Shown: one piece after another, positions 43,120 to 55,800 of the stretch
Layout of the letters: every line of letters begins with the position of its first letter
Position numbering within the stretch: the stretch's first letter is position 1
Assembly: GCA_016584305.1 (NCBI GenBank)
Contig: JACEEZ010011056.1
Coordinates: 1 to 64,000, forward strand
DNA length: 64,000 bases
Direction of reading: 5' to 3'
From: Chionoecetes opilio
Lineage: Eukaryota; Arthropoda; Malacostraca; Decapoda; Majidae
The notes under the pieces: model-generated
The model's database searches: none
The model's input: the letters and a program-made list of their open reading frames with translations, nothing else
Told to the model about the DNA's origin: nothing
Translations under genes and position numbers: made by a program

Positions 43120-44262
43120 TTGGCCTCCAGACTAAAAGAGAAAAACCCTATTTGGGGAAAGGGAAAGGGCGGTATCACTTTTTTCGTAAAAGGGCATGGG
43201 GGCCAAAACATGGGCTACTTTTCCCAGGGGGAAAGACCTCGTGTACTCCCGAGTTTGTCCCCCGGTTTCTTCTTAAAAAAACTCGGCGCTCCTAAATACG
43301 ATCCGAGAGATTTGGGGCTCTTCATTGAAAAGCGTAAGCCTCTTTGAAGTGTGTGCTCCTCCACAACGGGAACCCGTTCGCCTCAATCCCCCTTGCGCAC
43401 TCCACAAATCTCAAAAAGGGAAAAAAAGAAGCGTGAAGTACGTGCTCGGAAAAAAATCCCAAAATGAGCAGCACAAAGGTTTTCTGCGTCGACTTGAAGA
43501 GGTGAAATTTCTTTTTGGGGCAGCGGGCGGGTTCACGAATACCCATGCTTTTTTTGCAGTGGGACAGTCGAGAAGAGCCCCACTATGTTTAAAAAAAAGA
43601 GTGGCCGGCGCAAGGAGCAGTTTGTCCCCGGGGCGAGAAAAAATCATAAACGAACCTCTTGTTGACCCGGGGGAAGATATTGACCAACCCCCTACACTTT
43701 AAGCTTGGGTTTAAAGAAACAGTTTACGCGCGCTCGGACAAAGGTGGGGGGTGCTTCAACTACCCGTTTCCGGCCTTTCCTGGACTGCATTGGGGAAGTG
43801 AAAAGGGCCCGGGATTTTCGATGGCCCACAGGAAAACGGGGAAAACCCCATAAAGGACACAGAGTTCCCCAAAAATCCAGAAACACCTAGAGTGGGGCCC
43901 CGTGGAAATCGTTTGGCAGGTGGTGAAAAAACTTCCTGGGGAAAAACGAAGGCACAAAAACCCCGCCCCGACTCGTCAGCAGCATGATAAGGCCTTTCCC
44001 AAAAAAATCGGGTGTTTGGGGGAGTATTTTAAAATTCACTTCCCGTTCTCAAACATGGAGAAGTTTTTTGAAAAACCCTTTGGGGGGATGAGCGACGAGC
44101 GGGGGAAAGGTTCCATCAGGACAGCGCCAAAAGGAGGAGAGGGACCCGGGGGGGGGGGGGGACGCCCCGTCATGATGGCGGACTACTTTCTGGTCGCTGA
44201 AAAGAGCAACCCGCAGCTGCTCACACCGGGAATCGAAGAAACGCCCCATTTTAAAGCCCCCT
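43120..44262 (+). pseudogene. Arthropod repeat-encoded protein, frameshifted
   Basis: Fragments in three frames match, in order, a protein family I know from many arthropod genomes, where it is multicopy and annotated as uncharacterised. The landmarks are SRLKEKN (43132), a KKLGAPKYDP...LGLFIEK block (43275-43335), a VLLHNGNPFASIPLAHS-type block (about 43345-43420), an FLFGAAGGFTNTHAFFA block (43510-43560), INEPLVD (43648), a HFKLGFKETV block (43697), and an FSNMEKFF...GGMSDERG...VMMADY block (44049-44195). The family resembles a transposon-derived protein, but its function is unknown to me. Related coding sequence may start at 42506 after an acceptor-like tract, though I could not align that part. 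About ten indels lie in G and A runs, as expected of poor consensus. Confidence 0.62.
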
Positions 44263-44642
44263 GAAAAATCGAATTTTTTGTCCGAAACGCTCATTCTTAT
44301 ACTAATATTTGATAATTATGCTTATAAAAATTTTGATGGAAAAAATAAAAACTGAATAAATTTGAACCTGTTTTTTATTTTTGGGGAAAAAGGGAAAAAA
44401 AATCATAGGGTTTTCTCAGCTGATGATCCGCAAATTTTTTTTTTTTAACAAAAATCGTTTTTTTTAAATTTTCTGTAGCAAAAAACCTGACCATTGAGAA
44501 AAAACCAAGGTCTTTTTCGGATCAAGCATCAAATTATCAAAATTCAGCGGGAAAAAACCCTGGACGTTTCAAAAAAATTTTTTTTGTTACCCAGGAAATT
44601 TAATCAAAAATAGCTTTTGTTTTTTTTTTTTCCGCCATTAAA
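44263..44642. other. AT-rich, no feature
   Basis: AT-rich noncoding sequence with long T and A runs after the coding remnant. Confidence 0.4.
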
Positions 44643-44922
44643 GAGAGGAGAGAGAGAGAGAGAGAGAGGAGAGAGAGGAGAGAGAGAGAGAGAGAGAGAG
44701 AGGAGAGGAGGGGAGAGAGAGAGAGGAGAGAGAGAGGAGGAGAGTGTGAGTGAGGAGTGAGTGATAGTGAGTGGTGTTTGAGTGAGTGAGGGTGAGTAGT
44801 GGTGAGTGAGTGAGTGAGTGATGAGTGAGTGTGAGGGTGAGTGAGGGGGTTTGAGTGAGTGATGAGGGTGGGAGATGAGTGAAAAGAGAGAAGAGAGAGA
44901 GAGAGAGAGAGAAAGAAGAGAG

Positions 44923-44959
<37 letters not shown>

Positions 44960-45300
44960 AAGAGAGAGAGAGGAAGAGTGAGAGAGTGAAGATGGGGGAT
45001 TTAGTGAGTGAGTGGTGATGATGAGTGAGTGATGGTGAGTGAGTGAGTGGTAGTGGGGGAGTGAGTGAGTGAGTGATGAGTGATTTGATGAGGAGTGGTA
45101 GGAAAGAGGGGAGAGAGAGAAGAGAGAGAGGAGAGAAGAGAGAGAGAGAGGGGAGAGAGAGAGAGAGAGAGAGAGGAGAGAAGAGAGAGAGAGAAGAAAG
45201 GAGAGAGAGAGGGAGAGAGAAGGAGAAGAGAAAAGGGGGAAAGGAGAAGGAAAAAAAGAGAGAGAGAGAGAGGGGAAGAGAGAGAGAGAAAAAGGGTAAA
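44643..45300 (+). repeat. (GA)n with (GAGT)n blocks
   Basis: Purine-rich array: GA runs at 44643-44745, 44885-44980 and 45105-45290, with GAGTGAGTGA blocks between. All frames are open, which is an artefact. Confidence 0.92.
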
Positions 45301-45829
45301 TAAATGGTGTTGTATTGGGTTTTCGTGTTTTGATCATTATAAAGCAAAAAAAAATGCATAGATATTTCCAGCTATATTTTTTTTCCCTGAATAAATAGAG
45401 AAATTCCAAACGTTATTAATTAAAATTTTTATATTGTTTTTATTGTTTTTTTATTTACGTGTATATTTCATATCAACCAATTTATGTTTTTTTTTTTTTG
45501 GTTTTCCTTACGTTATATATATTAATTTTAAAATTTTTTTTGTTTTTTTTATATTTTTTCTAATGTTGATTATATTTTTTTGGGGTTTTTATTTTTCTAT
45601 TCTTTTAAAAGTTGATGCTTCCTTCGTTGTTTAAAAGCTATTTTCAGAAAATTTCTATTTCTTTATTTGTGTTTATTACGTAAAATATTTCAGTATTCAG
45701 TCATATATTTGTTTTATTTCTGTATCTTATAACTTAAATATTGAGTTCTACTTTAAAAAACCTTGATACTTCCTTCGATGTTCAAGCGCTCGGAAAAGTG
45801 TTGATTTGGGGTTAAAATTTTTATGCTTG
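45301..45829. other. AT-rich, no feature
   Basis: T-rich DNA. CTTCCTTCG next to GATG and TTAAAA motifs recurs at 45615-45630 and 45765-45785. Nothing coding. Confidence 0.4.
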
Positions 45830-46130
45830 AGGGAGGGGGGGGGGGGCGGGGGGTGAGGGGGGGGGGGGGGGGGGGGAAAAGGGGGGGGGGAAAAGGGGAA
45901 GGGGGGAAAAAAGAAAAGAAAAAAAAATAGAAAAAATAAAGGAGAGGCTATTAAAAAGGGAAAGGAAAAAAGTGAGGTAATAGATTTTATCAGGGGGAGA
46001 GAGGAAGAAAAGGGAGAGAGAGAGAAGAAGAGAGGGGGAGAAGAGAAGAGAGAGAGAGGTAAAAAGTGGGAGGGGCGGGGAGGGGTTGGTGAAGGGGACA
46101 GTAGGGGGCGGTGGGGGGCGTTGACCCCTT
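45830..46130 (+). repeat. G/A-rich low-complexity tract
   Basis: Poly-G runs (45835-45910), then AG-rich sequence. Strong consensus artefact is likely. Confidence 0.8.
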
Positions 46131-47131
46131 GGTGCGCCCCACTTCACCCAAAAAGGGGGGAAATCTATTTTTTCATGTCATTGTTTTTATCAGCAAAGAG
46201 GAACATCAGCCCTTTTTTCTATGCTAATTTGGCTCCTCTTTGTGTGTGGTGTGTTTAAAGGTTTAAAGGTTTTTTACTCAATACAGACCCCGAAGGGGGG
46301 TATTAGAGTTTAAAATTTTAATAAATATCGTTTTGACCCGGGGAAAAGAAAAAACAAACAAAAAAAAAAGTAACTAACTTAATAGCGAAATAGTTAATAT
46401 AATCCCTTAAAAATAATAATAGCAAAAACAGATAAGCAAACAAAATTTTTAGAACATGAAACAGCTCTACTTAAAATTTTTTGAAATTTCACAAAAACTT
46501 CGCAAATTTAAAAGCACTTTAAATTTTGTACGGGAAAAAAGTTCAGTATTTTATATTATAGGGAATCATATAGTAGGGTTTTACATATGCTTTCAAACAT
46601 TATGAAAGAAATACTTTTAAAAAAGGTAAGAATTCGTCTCCACGTCTTTCCCTATACGTGGGTCAAAAACGATCCTAAAATTCCCAAATTTTAGTATTCT
46701 ACCTTCACAATCGGAAAAACGATGTTTAAAACACACTTAAAATTTACAAAAGTCCTGAAATATTTAGATGGTAGTTTCTCGAAAACTTTTCCCATTCCCC
46801 TTATTTTCAGCAAAACCCTTTAAAATTGCACAAACTAAAATTATTGTAGTTTTTTTTCTTCCACTTTTTTTGTAAATGCCGTTACCACCCTTAGCTTGAA
46901 AGCTTCCCTTTACCCATTACCTTTAAAACATCATTTACACTAATAAAAACTTGGGTCATACCCCGCAACTTTTTAAAAAATGGTTAACCTTCATAACCCA
47001 AACAGATCTATAATTTTTGATCATACAATTTTTTAACAAACATATAAAATATTGATGTATTTTGTTTTATCTCCATTTTTCAATTCTAAAACCCAAAAAA
47101 TTTTAATCCTGTTATCAAAATACTCCCCTAT
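46131..47131. other. AT-rich, no feature
   Basis: About 1 kb of AT-rich noncoding sequence. No motif, repeat or frame of note. Confidence 0.45.
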
Positions 47132-47287
47132 TGTTTTTGTGTGTGTGTGTGTGTGGTTGTGTGTGTGTGTGTTGTGTTGTGTGGTGTGTGTGTGTGGGGT
47201 TGTGTGTGTGTGGTTGGTGTTTTGTGTGCCTGTGTGTGTTTGTGTGTGTGTGTGTGTGTTTGTGTGTGTTGTGGTGTGTGTGTTGGT

Positions 47288-47321
<34 letters not shown>

Positions 47322-47330
47322 TAAGTTTTT
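47132..47330 (+). repeat. (GT)n then (AAGT)n microsatellites
   Basis: Interrupted GT run to 47285, followed by nine or so AAGT units (47288-47326). Confidence 0.92.
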
Positions 47331-47454
47331 ATTTTAAAAAGCAATTATATACTATATAATAACAAATTTAAATAAATTTTGGAAGAATCTGTCGAGCCAA
47401 GGCTCCTTGCGATAATTCATTAAAAAAAAAAAAAACAATTTAGGTTAGGCCCTG

Positions 47455-47612
47455 TACACACATAACACACACCAACACCACACACACACACACCACACAC
47501 CACAACACACAACACACCACACTGTGTGTGTGTGGTGTGTACGGGCCTATGCTTTACTCGTGTGGTCCTGTCTGATATCTGCATTTTTTCTATCGTTTTT
47601 TTTGTGTGTGTG

Positions 47613-47647
<35 letters not shown>

Positions 47648-47800
47648 TGTGTGTGTGTTGTGGTGGTGTGTGGGGGTTTTGTGTGTGTGTGTGGTGTGCG
47701 CGCGGGTGTGTGTGTGTGTGTGTGTGTTGTGTGTGGTGTGTGTGTGTGTGGGTGTGTGGTGGTGTGGTGGTGGTTTTTGTGTGTGTGGTTGCATTATTTT
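47455..47800. repeat. (CA)n facing (GT)n, with LINE-tail fragment
   Basis: A CA-rich run (47455-47522) flips to a GT run (47523-47540), then GGGCCTATGCTTTACTCGTG resembling the LINE 3'-end motif, then a long GT-rich run (47600-47790). The CA and GT tracts are complementary and could pair. Confidence 0.75.
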
Positions 47801-49213
47801 CGTGTGTTTTTTTCCGTCCACAATAAATTTCGCACGTCACAACTTCCTTTCTTCTTCCCCCATTCACCTCATTCACGAACACTACTTCTTTTTTTCTCCT
47901 CATTTTTATTACTTTTATTTCCCCACGTTCTTCCTACCTCTTCCTTCTTCCTCTTCCTTTCCCCTTCCCTTCATACGAGTCAAAACAAAACACCGCACAC
48001 CACAAACACACACCCAAAAACACGCAGAAAAAAAAAAACCCTTTAAAAATACATGATGCATAAAAAAACGGCCCCTAAATAAGCAGCAAGCCCCTCTGGA
48101 AAACCCCCCTCTTAGAGGAATCGCGTCCCAATGTTGTTAAGCTGGAAAAAAACCCGATCTAAAACCCCCTCACCGGGGGCCCGGGATTGGGGTGATTAAT
48201 TAGCACCTGCCACGACTCCCCTAAAATGGCTTCTCTCCCCCTCTCATTCCCTCTTTCCCCCCCCCCCCCCACCCACTGTACCTCTATCCCCCTTTCCCCC
48301 CACCTACCCTCCCTCCCTACCCACCTACTGTACCCCCTACCTAACCCCCCACAACCCGCGATAGTTGAGCCGTCAGGTAAAAAAAGAAAAGAACTTCGCA
48401 GGTGAGGTGACTGAAGGAGGGAAAGGGGGGAAAGGGAGGGGAAGGGGAGGGGAAGGGAGGGTAGGGAAGAGGGAGGGAAGAAGGAGGGAGGGGAAGAGGG
48501 GAGGGGGTGAAGGGGAGAATCAGACTAACAAAGTTTTCGGCGTGAATTTACGGCGTGTGCTGTTACCGCCCCTCGCACGCACGTCTGTCTCTACCTGGGC
48601 GACGCTGCCATGTCGGGGGTTACGTCTCTTTTGTTTTTACTTCGCGGTAGAGAAAGTAAGGAAAGGGAGGAAGGTGTAGGTCCTGTAGGAGGAGGACGTG
48701 AAGAGAGAGCGGCATGGAATGGAGACACAAAAGAAAAAGAACTGATTGAGAGTTGGCATAAGAGAGAGGTGATAAAATGAGGTAAAGAAAAAAGGTTAGA
48801 TGAGAAAAGGGGCAAGGGTGATAGGAAGAGTGTGTGGGGATGGAGAGAAGAGAAAGGGATAAAGAGGGAAGGAGGAAGTAAGTCGCAAGGTGGTGGAGGG
48901 GGAGGAGGAAGGGAGGGGGAATGACAGGGGTTCGCGATATAATTCGAGGGCTCGTCGCTATATATCAACCTGCTTGGTATCGACGGAGCCTCGCGAATCG
49001 CCTCTTACATCACACCAGAATATGTTGTTTCTTGTTACACGTCGCCTGTGAGTCAACTTCGCCCCCCACCTGTTCCTCTCCCTGCCTCCCCCTTCCTCCT
49101 CTCCCTGCCGCCCCCCTGCTCCTCTCCCTGCCGCCCCCCTGCCCCTGGAGGTTCGAGGCGCCCCTGTAACCTGCAAGGGTGAGCATAAAGACGGTGCTTC
49201 AGGTAACACACAA
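47801..49213. other. No secure gene; C-rich and GA-rich tracts
   Basis: C-rich sequence at 48235-48355, G/A-rich at 48405-48520 and GA-rich at 48650-48920. From 49060 to 49145, CTGTTCCTCTCCCTGCCGCC-type units repeat about four times. No recognisable protein. Confidence 0.45.
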
Positions 49214-49578
49214 TTGGCATCGCGGGTAAACGACTCGTTATTAGAGGAATCGAGGCCGTTTTCACACTATGGAAAGGAACGTCGTCTTTTACCTCTTCCT
49301 CTTGACTCCGCTGCCAACATTACTCCTGCTGCCCCTACTACTACTCCTACTACTACTGCCACTCATGCTGTCCCCACTACTACTGCTTCTGCTATTCCTG
49401 CTGCTACTCATGCCGCCCCTACTACTACTGCCACTCATGCTGTTCCTACTACTCCTGCTGCCCCTGCTTCTGCTGCTACTGCTGTCCCTATTGCACCTGC
49501 TGCGGTTCCTGCTGCCGCTGCCCCTCTTTCTTCTGCTGCAGCCCTCACAAGCCCCCGTGATGGAGGGACACAGAGGCA
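49214..49578 (+). CDS. Possible exon, Ala/Thr/Pro-rich protein
   Basis: A 154-codon frame from ATG 49214. The middle (about residues 35-95) is an imperfect repeat of ATHAVPTTT-type motifs made by CTACTACTG-like triplets. Then comes a unique end SPRDGGTQRQ before a good donor-like site CAG|GTAATG at 49579. The composition would suit a mucin-like extracellular linker, but a codon-periodic microsatellite would give the same frame. The product was not recognised. Confidence 0.25.
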
Positions 49579-50227
49579 GGTAATGAAGGATCTGCCTGAG
49601 AGGGTTCCCAGCCGTGCGTTGTGTTGTGTGTCCGCCTTTCATCCTGTCATCACGGGTGCTTCAGCGGCGGCGGGGTGACTAAATGAGGGGCTACACCAAG
49701 GTAATTGCTTGCTAACGGTTTGGCTGGCGTGATAATTTGGTGTATCGTTGTCTTGCCACACGCGCCTCGGCGTTACAATTCGCTGGTCAAATGTCTTAAT
49801 CCGTCCGCGTGTCTGCACACCTGCACACCGCGTGTCTGCTTCAGGATGACGCACTCCCCTTGAAGGCACGGCAAGCAGACGCCCGTCCGTCACCCCCTGA
49901 ACAAGACAGGGCGCTTCACACCTGGCCGGCCCCGCCCCGCCCCGCCCCGCCGAGCCGCCACTAAGCCCCCCGGCCCCACCCTGGCCACTTAGCGCGGCGG
50001 CCCAGCCTGCAGCGGCAGCGCAGGGGTGGCAGCTCCGCCCCGCGCCTGATAAGCATGTTACCTTCTTTACGAGAACAAATTACAGAGGGAGTGATGTGTG
50101 TGGCCCCCCCATGCACGACCTGATCAGCACTTGCCGGGAGTTACGGCTGCTTGGGGCGAGAAGTGGTCCGTGGTCATGCATGCACTGGGGCGGGGCGGGG
50201 AGGGCGCGTGCGGGAGTGTGTCTTGTG
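49579..50227. other. GC-rich, CpG-dense stretch
   Basis: 49915-50045 is strongly GC-rich, with four CCGCCCCG-type boxes in a row near 49928-49950 and several CpGs. It may be a CpG-rich promoter region for something in this area, but no gene start can be tied to it. Confidence 0.4.
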
Positions 50228-51120
50228 TGAATTAGAGAGAACTGCAACTCCGAAATGCCAGTGGTCGCTGGCAGTTTTAACTCACAATTTGGTGAAAAGT
50301 TGGTCAACTTGAAAGAAAAATATGGGCTTATTCCACTGCACTTAAAACACACAAGTATAATATTAAGAACGATTTTCTTCTATATGTATATTGTATAGAA
50401 GCCTGATTCTGTAAAACATTGTATATAACCAAATAACCAAGTAGGTTATAGTTGAGGAGGCGAGGTAAATGCTACTCTATGATATTATATAGTCAATAAC
50501 GAATGTTTAGAAGTTATCTATACCTAGGCAGTCATATTTTCCTGTTATTATTGTGTATCAATCAGATAGAAAGCCTGGAAGTGCAATGAGTCGACGCGTG
50601 AAGTCGTAATGTTTTGATTCAATCTCCCCGCCACAATCTCCCCGCCCACCACTCCCCGCCGCGGCACGTCGCCTCCACTATTATAACCTACATTGTCGCA
50701 GCAACAAGCCGATTTCGGCATTCTTTATTCTTCGTTTTTCCAAGGCATTGCTTATTGTATTTTGACAAGCGTTTGCCAGACGCAGCAGTACTGTCTTAGA
50801 AAACAGTGTGAACATCGCCCAAATTTTACATGCCACAATATACATGTAAAAAATCTATTAAGCTTTGCTACTCGAGGCGAGTAATTTGCATTAAATTGCT
50901 ATTATAGAACGTTCCATCGTAATGCATGTCATCCATATAATTAGTAGAACAACAGAAGAACTATATTTTTTGGTATTCAGATGCTGTGCATCAACGTTTA
51001 TCGCGAAATTAATTTATGAAAAATATTAGTCGCGGAGCCAAAACACAGTAGACCAACCTTTGAGTTAAAACTGCCAGCGACCACTGGCATTTCTCGAGTT
51101 TCAGATCATTGGAATTAGAG
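50228..51120. mobile_element. MITE-like element with long inverted ends
   Basis: The left arm (50231-50310) and right arm (51047-51120) are inverted copies sharing ATGCCAGTGGTCGCTGGCAG, TTTTAACTCA and a TTGGT motif. Each arm itself contains the small hairpin TGCCAG/CTGGCA. The 740-bp interior is AT-rich without a long frame. No family was recognised and no target duplication resolved. Confidence 0.65.
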
Positions 51121-51530
51121 GCGTGCGTGATACGTGTGGGCAGCGTGGGCAATACGAGAAGTGTGGCGATATTGACCAGACTCTGAGTAAACAAACCTTG
51201 ATGTTCAAACCTCCGAGTATCTTTTCCCCGCGTTCAGTAGAATATAACGAAGCAACTTGTTCGTTGGGCAGGGCGCGAGGCCAGCCTGGCAACAGTCTTG
51301 GCGACAGTCAGGTGGCGGAGTTTACTGCTGTGACCTGTCTGACACGAGTGACCTCTCCCTACCTGGGCGGGTCTCTGAGGGGATTAAGAAGGGTAATTAG
51401 CGGGTTGGTGGGTCTGTATTCAGCCAGTCCCTCCCTCAGTGAGTGAGTGAGTCAGTGGTGATCGGCGCTGCCCTCCATACACACCCGCCTGTCATCCTCG
51501 CCTTCACTCCAGCCTCAGCCACGCAGTAAG

Positions 51531-52201
51531 ATGGAGACCTCCACGGCGCCGGCGGTGATCATCTCCATCGGGTTCCTGTGCCTGGTGTTCCTGGCCCTCG
51601 TGTACAGGCTGTTGTCCAGGCTGTGCAGGCGGGACCAGGCGACCCTTCCCACAGCGTTCAGCAGCAGGCAGCCAGGCGGTGGCGAGCAGTGTAGCAAGGC
51701 GCCCACAGCCTCCTCGCCGCGACTGTGCTCCTACAAGAACAGGCGTTTCCTGGCGTCCATGCCCAACCAGGACCGCCTGCTGTGCAACACTGTGGGCTGG
51801 CAGGAAGGCGTCACGCTGAAGTCTGGTTTGGGGGACGAGTCCTGCGGGAACCAGACCAAGGCGAACACCACGACGGTGCGGCAGCCGCCAGCCCGCCCGG
51901 CGCCACACAACGACGCTGACAACAACAAAGAAACAACCAACAAGCACCACGGCACACAAGACGGAGAATGGTGGCCAACAGCAACGCCCCGGCCGGCGAC
52001 AGGCCCTCGGCCTCCACGCAGACCAGCGGCGCGCGGGGCACCACCACCACCACCACAACCAGGACCCTGGCCCACTCCATCCACAACTTGGTGTCCGCCA
52101 TCCCCAACATCTCTCTGGGATCCTTCTCGCAGTCCCAGTCTCTCCCCAACGTGCACGGCTGCCTGACGGAGTCTGTGTCCACGTGCGCGGGGTCGCGGTG
52201 A
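51531..52201 (+). CDS. Small membrane-anchored protein, unrecognised
   Basis: ATG at 51531 (CAGTAAGATGG context). Residues about 9-29 (VIISIGFLCLVFLALVYRLL) form a strong membrane segment followed by the basic stretch SRLCRR, so this looks like a single-pass N-anchored protein with a cytoplasmic tail. The frame runs well to about residue 144 (HGTQDGEW). From 51968 a second frame continues to a stop at 52199-52201 with a more natural sequence (a Thr run, then HSIHNLVSAIPNISLGSFSQ); one missing base near 51966 would join them, giving about 223 residues. In the first frame the tail becomes low-complexity PPPP/RR. TCAGT initiator-like motifs lie at 51436 and 51452. I do not recognise the protein. 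Confidence 0.6.
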
Positions 52202-52815
52202 CTGGTGTGCTGTGGTCCACCACCACGTGGAGAGCACTACTCGGGCATCCCTCACATCCGACCCGCGTGGAGTGACCGCGTCCCCACAGCGAGGACGCGG
52301 GGGCTGCAGCCTCGGTGGCATGCGGTGCCATAGTTAGGCCGGCGTTAGAAGCTGTGGTGGGAGCAGTCAGAGTGACGTGACTGACAGCCTGGCTTGCAAT
52401 GCTCGGCTCGACGGGAAGTGAAGGTGAAGTGGTGTGCCTGTCGGCAGGACCCAGTGTACGGCGAGGTGAGGTGCCCCATGGAGGGTGGCGTCAACAGCCG
52501 CGGCGTGGCCGTGAAGGACTGCTGTGGACATGTAGTGTGTGTGACGACGTGATGATTGCTCAGAAAATTTGTGAGCAAAGACAACAAACGTGTTGATAAT
52601 AGGGCAGATGGTTTTAATGTGGTGTTTTCACTTCCTACGAACATGTACTTTGTTTACCATGTGACTTGTGTGTGTGTGTTACTGTGCTTCAGTGACGAGC
52701 TGTGACTGCGTACCGTTGAAGTACGATGAAACCGTGGACAATACAAAATATTTTGTTATTCAAAACTTGTCCAAAAAATTCTTTTTTTATCCAAAAACCA
52801 AAACCACAGATAGGG
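52202..52815 (+). other. Probable 3' flank of the 51.5-kb gene
   Basis: Unique sequence without repeat until a GT run near 52667. No AATAAA was seen close to the stop. Confidence 0.35.
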
Positions 52816-55800
52816 ATCACCTGAAGAACCGTCACCCCAGGATATCCCACCTGAAGATCCGTCACCCCAGGATATCCCACCTGAAGATCCGTCACCCAGG
52901 ATATCCCACATGAAGATCCGTCCCCAGATATCCCACTGAAGATCGTCACCCCAGGATATCCACCTGAAGAACCGTCACCCAGGATTCCCACCTGAAGAAC
53001 CGTCACCAAGGATATACCACCTGAAGAGCCTCACCCCAGAATATCCCACCTGAAGAAAACCGTCACCCCAGGATATCCAACCTGAAGATCGTCACCCCAG
53101 GATATCCCACTCAAGATCGTCACACCAGGACAGGCCCACCTGAAGATCAGTCACCCCAGGATTATCCACCTGAAGATCGTCACCCCAGGATAATCCTAAC
53201 CTGAAGATCCGTCACCCAGGATATTCGTCCCCCTGAAGAACGTCACCCCAGGATATCCACCTGAAGATCCGTTCACCCCAGGATATCCAGGCCTGAAGAT
53301 CGTCAACCCCAGGAATCCCACCTGAAGATCCCTTTCACCCAAGGATATCCCACCTGAAGATCCGTCACCCCAGGATAATCCCACCTGAAGATCGTCACCC
53401 AGGATATCCCACGAAGAAACGTCACCAGAATCCCACCTGAAGATCCGTCACCCCAAGGATTATCCCACCGAAGATCCGTCACCCCAGGATATCCCACCTG
53501 AAGATCCGTCACCCCAGATATCCCACCTGAAGATCCGTAACCAAAGGATATCCCACCTGAAGAACCGTCACCCCACGGGATACTCCATCACTGAGATCCG
53601 TCACCCCGGATATACCCACCTGAAGAACCGTCACCCCGGATATCCCACCTGAGATCCGTCACCCCAGGGATATCCCACCTGAAGAACCGTCACCCCAGGA
53701 ATCCCACCTAAAGAACCGTCACCCCAGGATATCCCACCTGAAGAAACCGTCAGCCAGCCAGGCTAATCCCATCTGAAGAAAACCGTCACCCCAGGAATCC
53801 AACCTGAAGAACCGTCCACCCCAGATATCCCACCTGAAGAACGGCACCCCAGGATATCCCAACTGAAGAAACCGTCACCCCAGGATATCCCACCTTGAAG
53901 AAACCGTACCCCAGGATGATCCCACCTGAGAACGTCACCCCAGTGATAATCCCACATGAAGATCAGTCACCCAGGAGATCCCACCTGAAGAAACAGTCAC
54001 CCCATGATATCCCACCTGAAGATCACGTCACCCCAGGATATCCCACCTGAAGAAACCGTCACCCCAGGATATCACACCTGAAGATCGCACCCCAGGATAT
54101 CCCACCTGAAGAACCGTCACCCCCAGGATATTATCCCACCTAAGAACCGTCACCCCAGGATATCCCACTGAAGATCCGGTCACCCCAGGATATCCACCTG
54201 AAGATCCGTCACCCCAGGAATCCACCTGAGAAACGTCACCCAGGATATCACCACCGAAGATTCCGTCACCCCAGGATATCCACATGAAGATCAGTCACCC
54301 AAGGATATCCCAACCTGAAGATCCGTCACCCCAGGATATCGCACCTGATAATCCTCACCCCAGGATATCCCACCTGAAGAACCGTCACCCCAGGATATCC
54401 CACCTGAAGATCCGTCACGCCAGGATATCCCACCTGAAGAAAACCGTCCCCCAGGCTATCCCACCTGAAGATCCGTCCACCCGAGGATAATCCCAACTGA
54501 AGATCGTCACCCCAGGATATTTCCACCTGAAGAACGTCACCCCAGGATACCCACCTGACCAGATCCGTCCATCAGGCAGCAAGAACACCTGATGATCCGT
54601 CACCCCAGGATATTCCCACCGAAGAACCGTCACCCCAGGATATCCCACTTCAAGAACCGTCACCCCATGGATAGCCCACCTGAAGAACCGTCACCCCAGG
54701 ATATCCCACTGAATCTCCCCCCCCCCGTCACCCCAGGATAATCCACCTGAAGAACCGTCACCCGAGGAGTATCCCACCTGAAGAACCGTCAGCCCAGGAT
54801 ATCCCACTTGAGAAACCGTCACCCAGGATATCACCACCTGAAGATCCGTCACCCCAGGTATACCACTCTGAAATAACCTCACCCCAGGATCCATACCACC
54901 TGAGAACCGTCACCCCAGGATACCACCTGAAGATCAGTCACCCCAGGAGACCAACCTGAAGAGAACCGTCACCTACAGGATATCCCACTGACAGAACCGT
55001 CACCCCAGGCTATCCCACCTGAAGAACCGCACCCCAGGATATCCCACCTGAAGAACGTCACCCCAGGATATCCCACTTACGAACAGTAACCCAGGATATC
55101 CCACCTGAAGATCCGTCACCCCAGGATATCCCACCTGAAGATCCGTCACCCCAGGATATGCCCACCTGAAGACCACCCCAGATATCCCACCTGAAGATAT
55201 AGACGTCACCCCAGGATATCCCCCTGAAGATCCGTCACCAGTGATATCCCACCTGAAGAAACGTCACCCCAGATATCGCACCTGAAGAACCGTCACCCAG
55301 GATATCCCACCTGAAGAACGGTCACCCAGGATATCCCACTGAAGAACCGTCACCCAGGATATCCCACCTGAGAACAGTCACCCCAGGATATCCCACCTGA
55401 AGAACCGTAACCCCAGGATATCCGCACCTGAAGATCCGTACCCTCAGGAATACCACGCTGAGACCGTCACCCAGGATATTCCCACCTGAAGAAACCGTCA
55501 CACCAGGATATCCATGCCTGAAGAACCGTCACCCAGGTATCACCATGAAGAACCGTCACCCCAGGATATCCCACCTGAAGAACGTCACCCCAGGATATCC
55601 CACCTGAAGATCCGTCACCCAGGATTGTCCACCTGAAGATCCGTCACCCCAGGATATCCCCCCACTCTGTGTTCCTGTTTTTCCTTTAAAGTCCGTACCC
55701 CAGGATATCCAACCTGAAGATCCGTCACCCAGGAATCCCACCTGAAGACCGTCACCCCAGGATATTCTCCAACCCTGAAGAACCGTCACCCCAGGATATC

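Noticed and set aside
44600..45409. 251-269 codon minus-strand frames of Ser/Leu/Pro
   Set aside because: Pure product of the (GA)n and (GAGT)n repeats.
51504..52331. 275-codon minus-strand frame opposite the 51.5-kb gene
   Set aside because: GC-rich shadow; its protein is Arg/Trp/Gly-rich without motif, while the plus frame has a clear membrane anchor and start.
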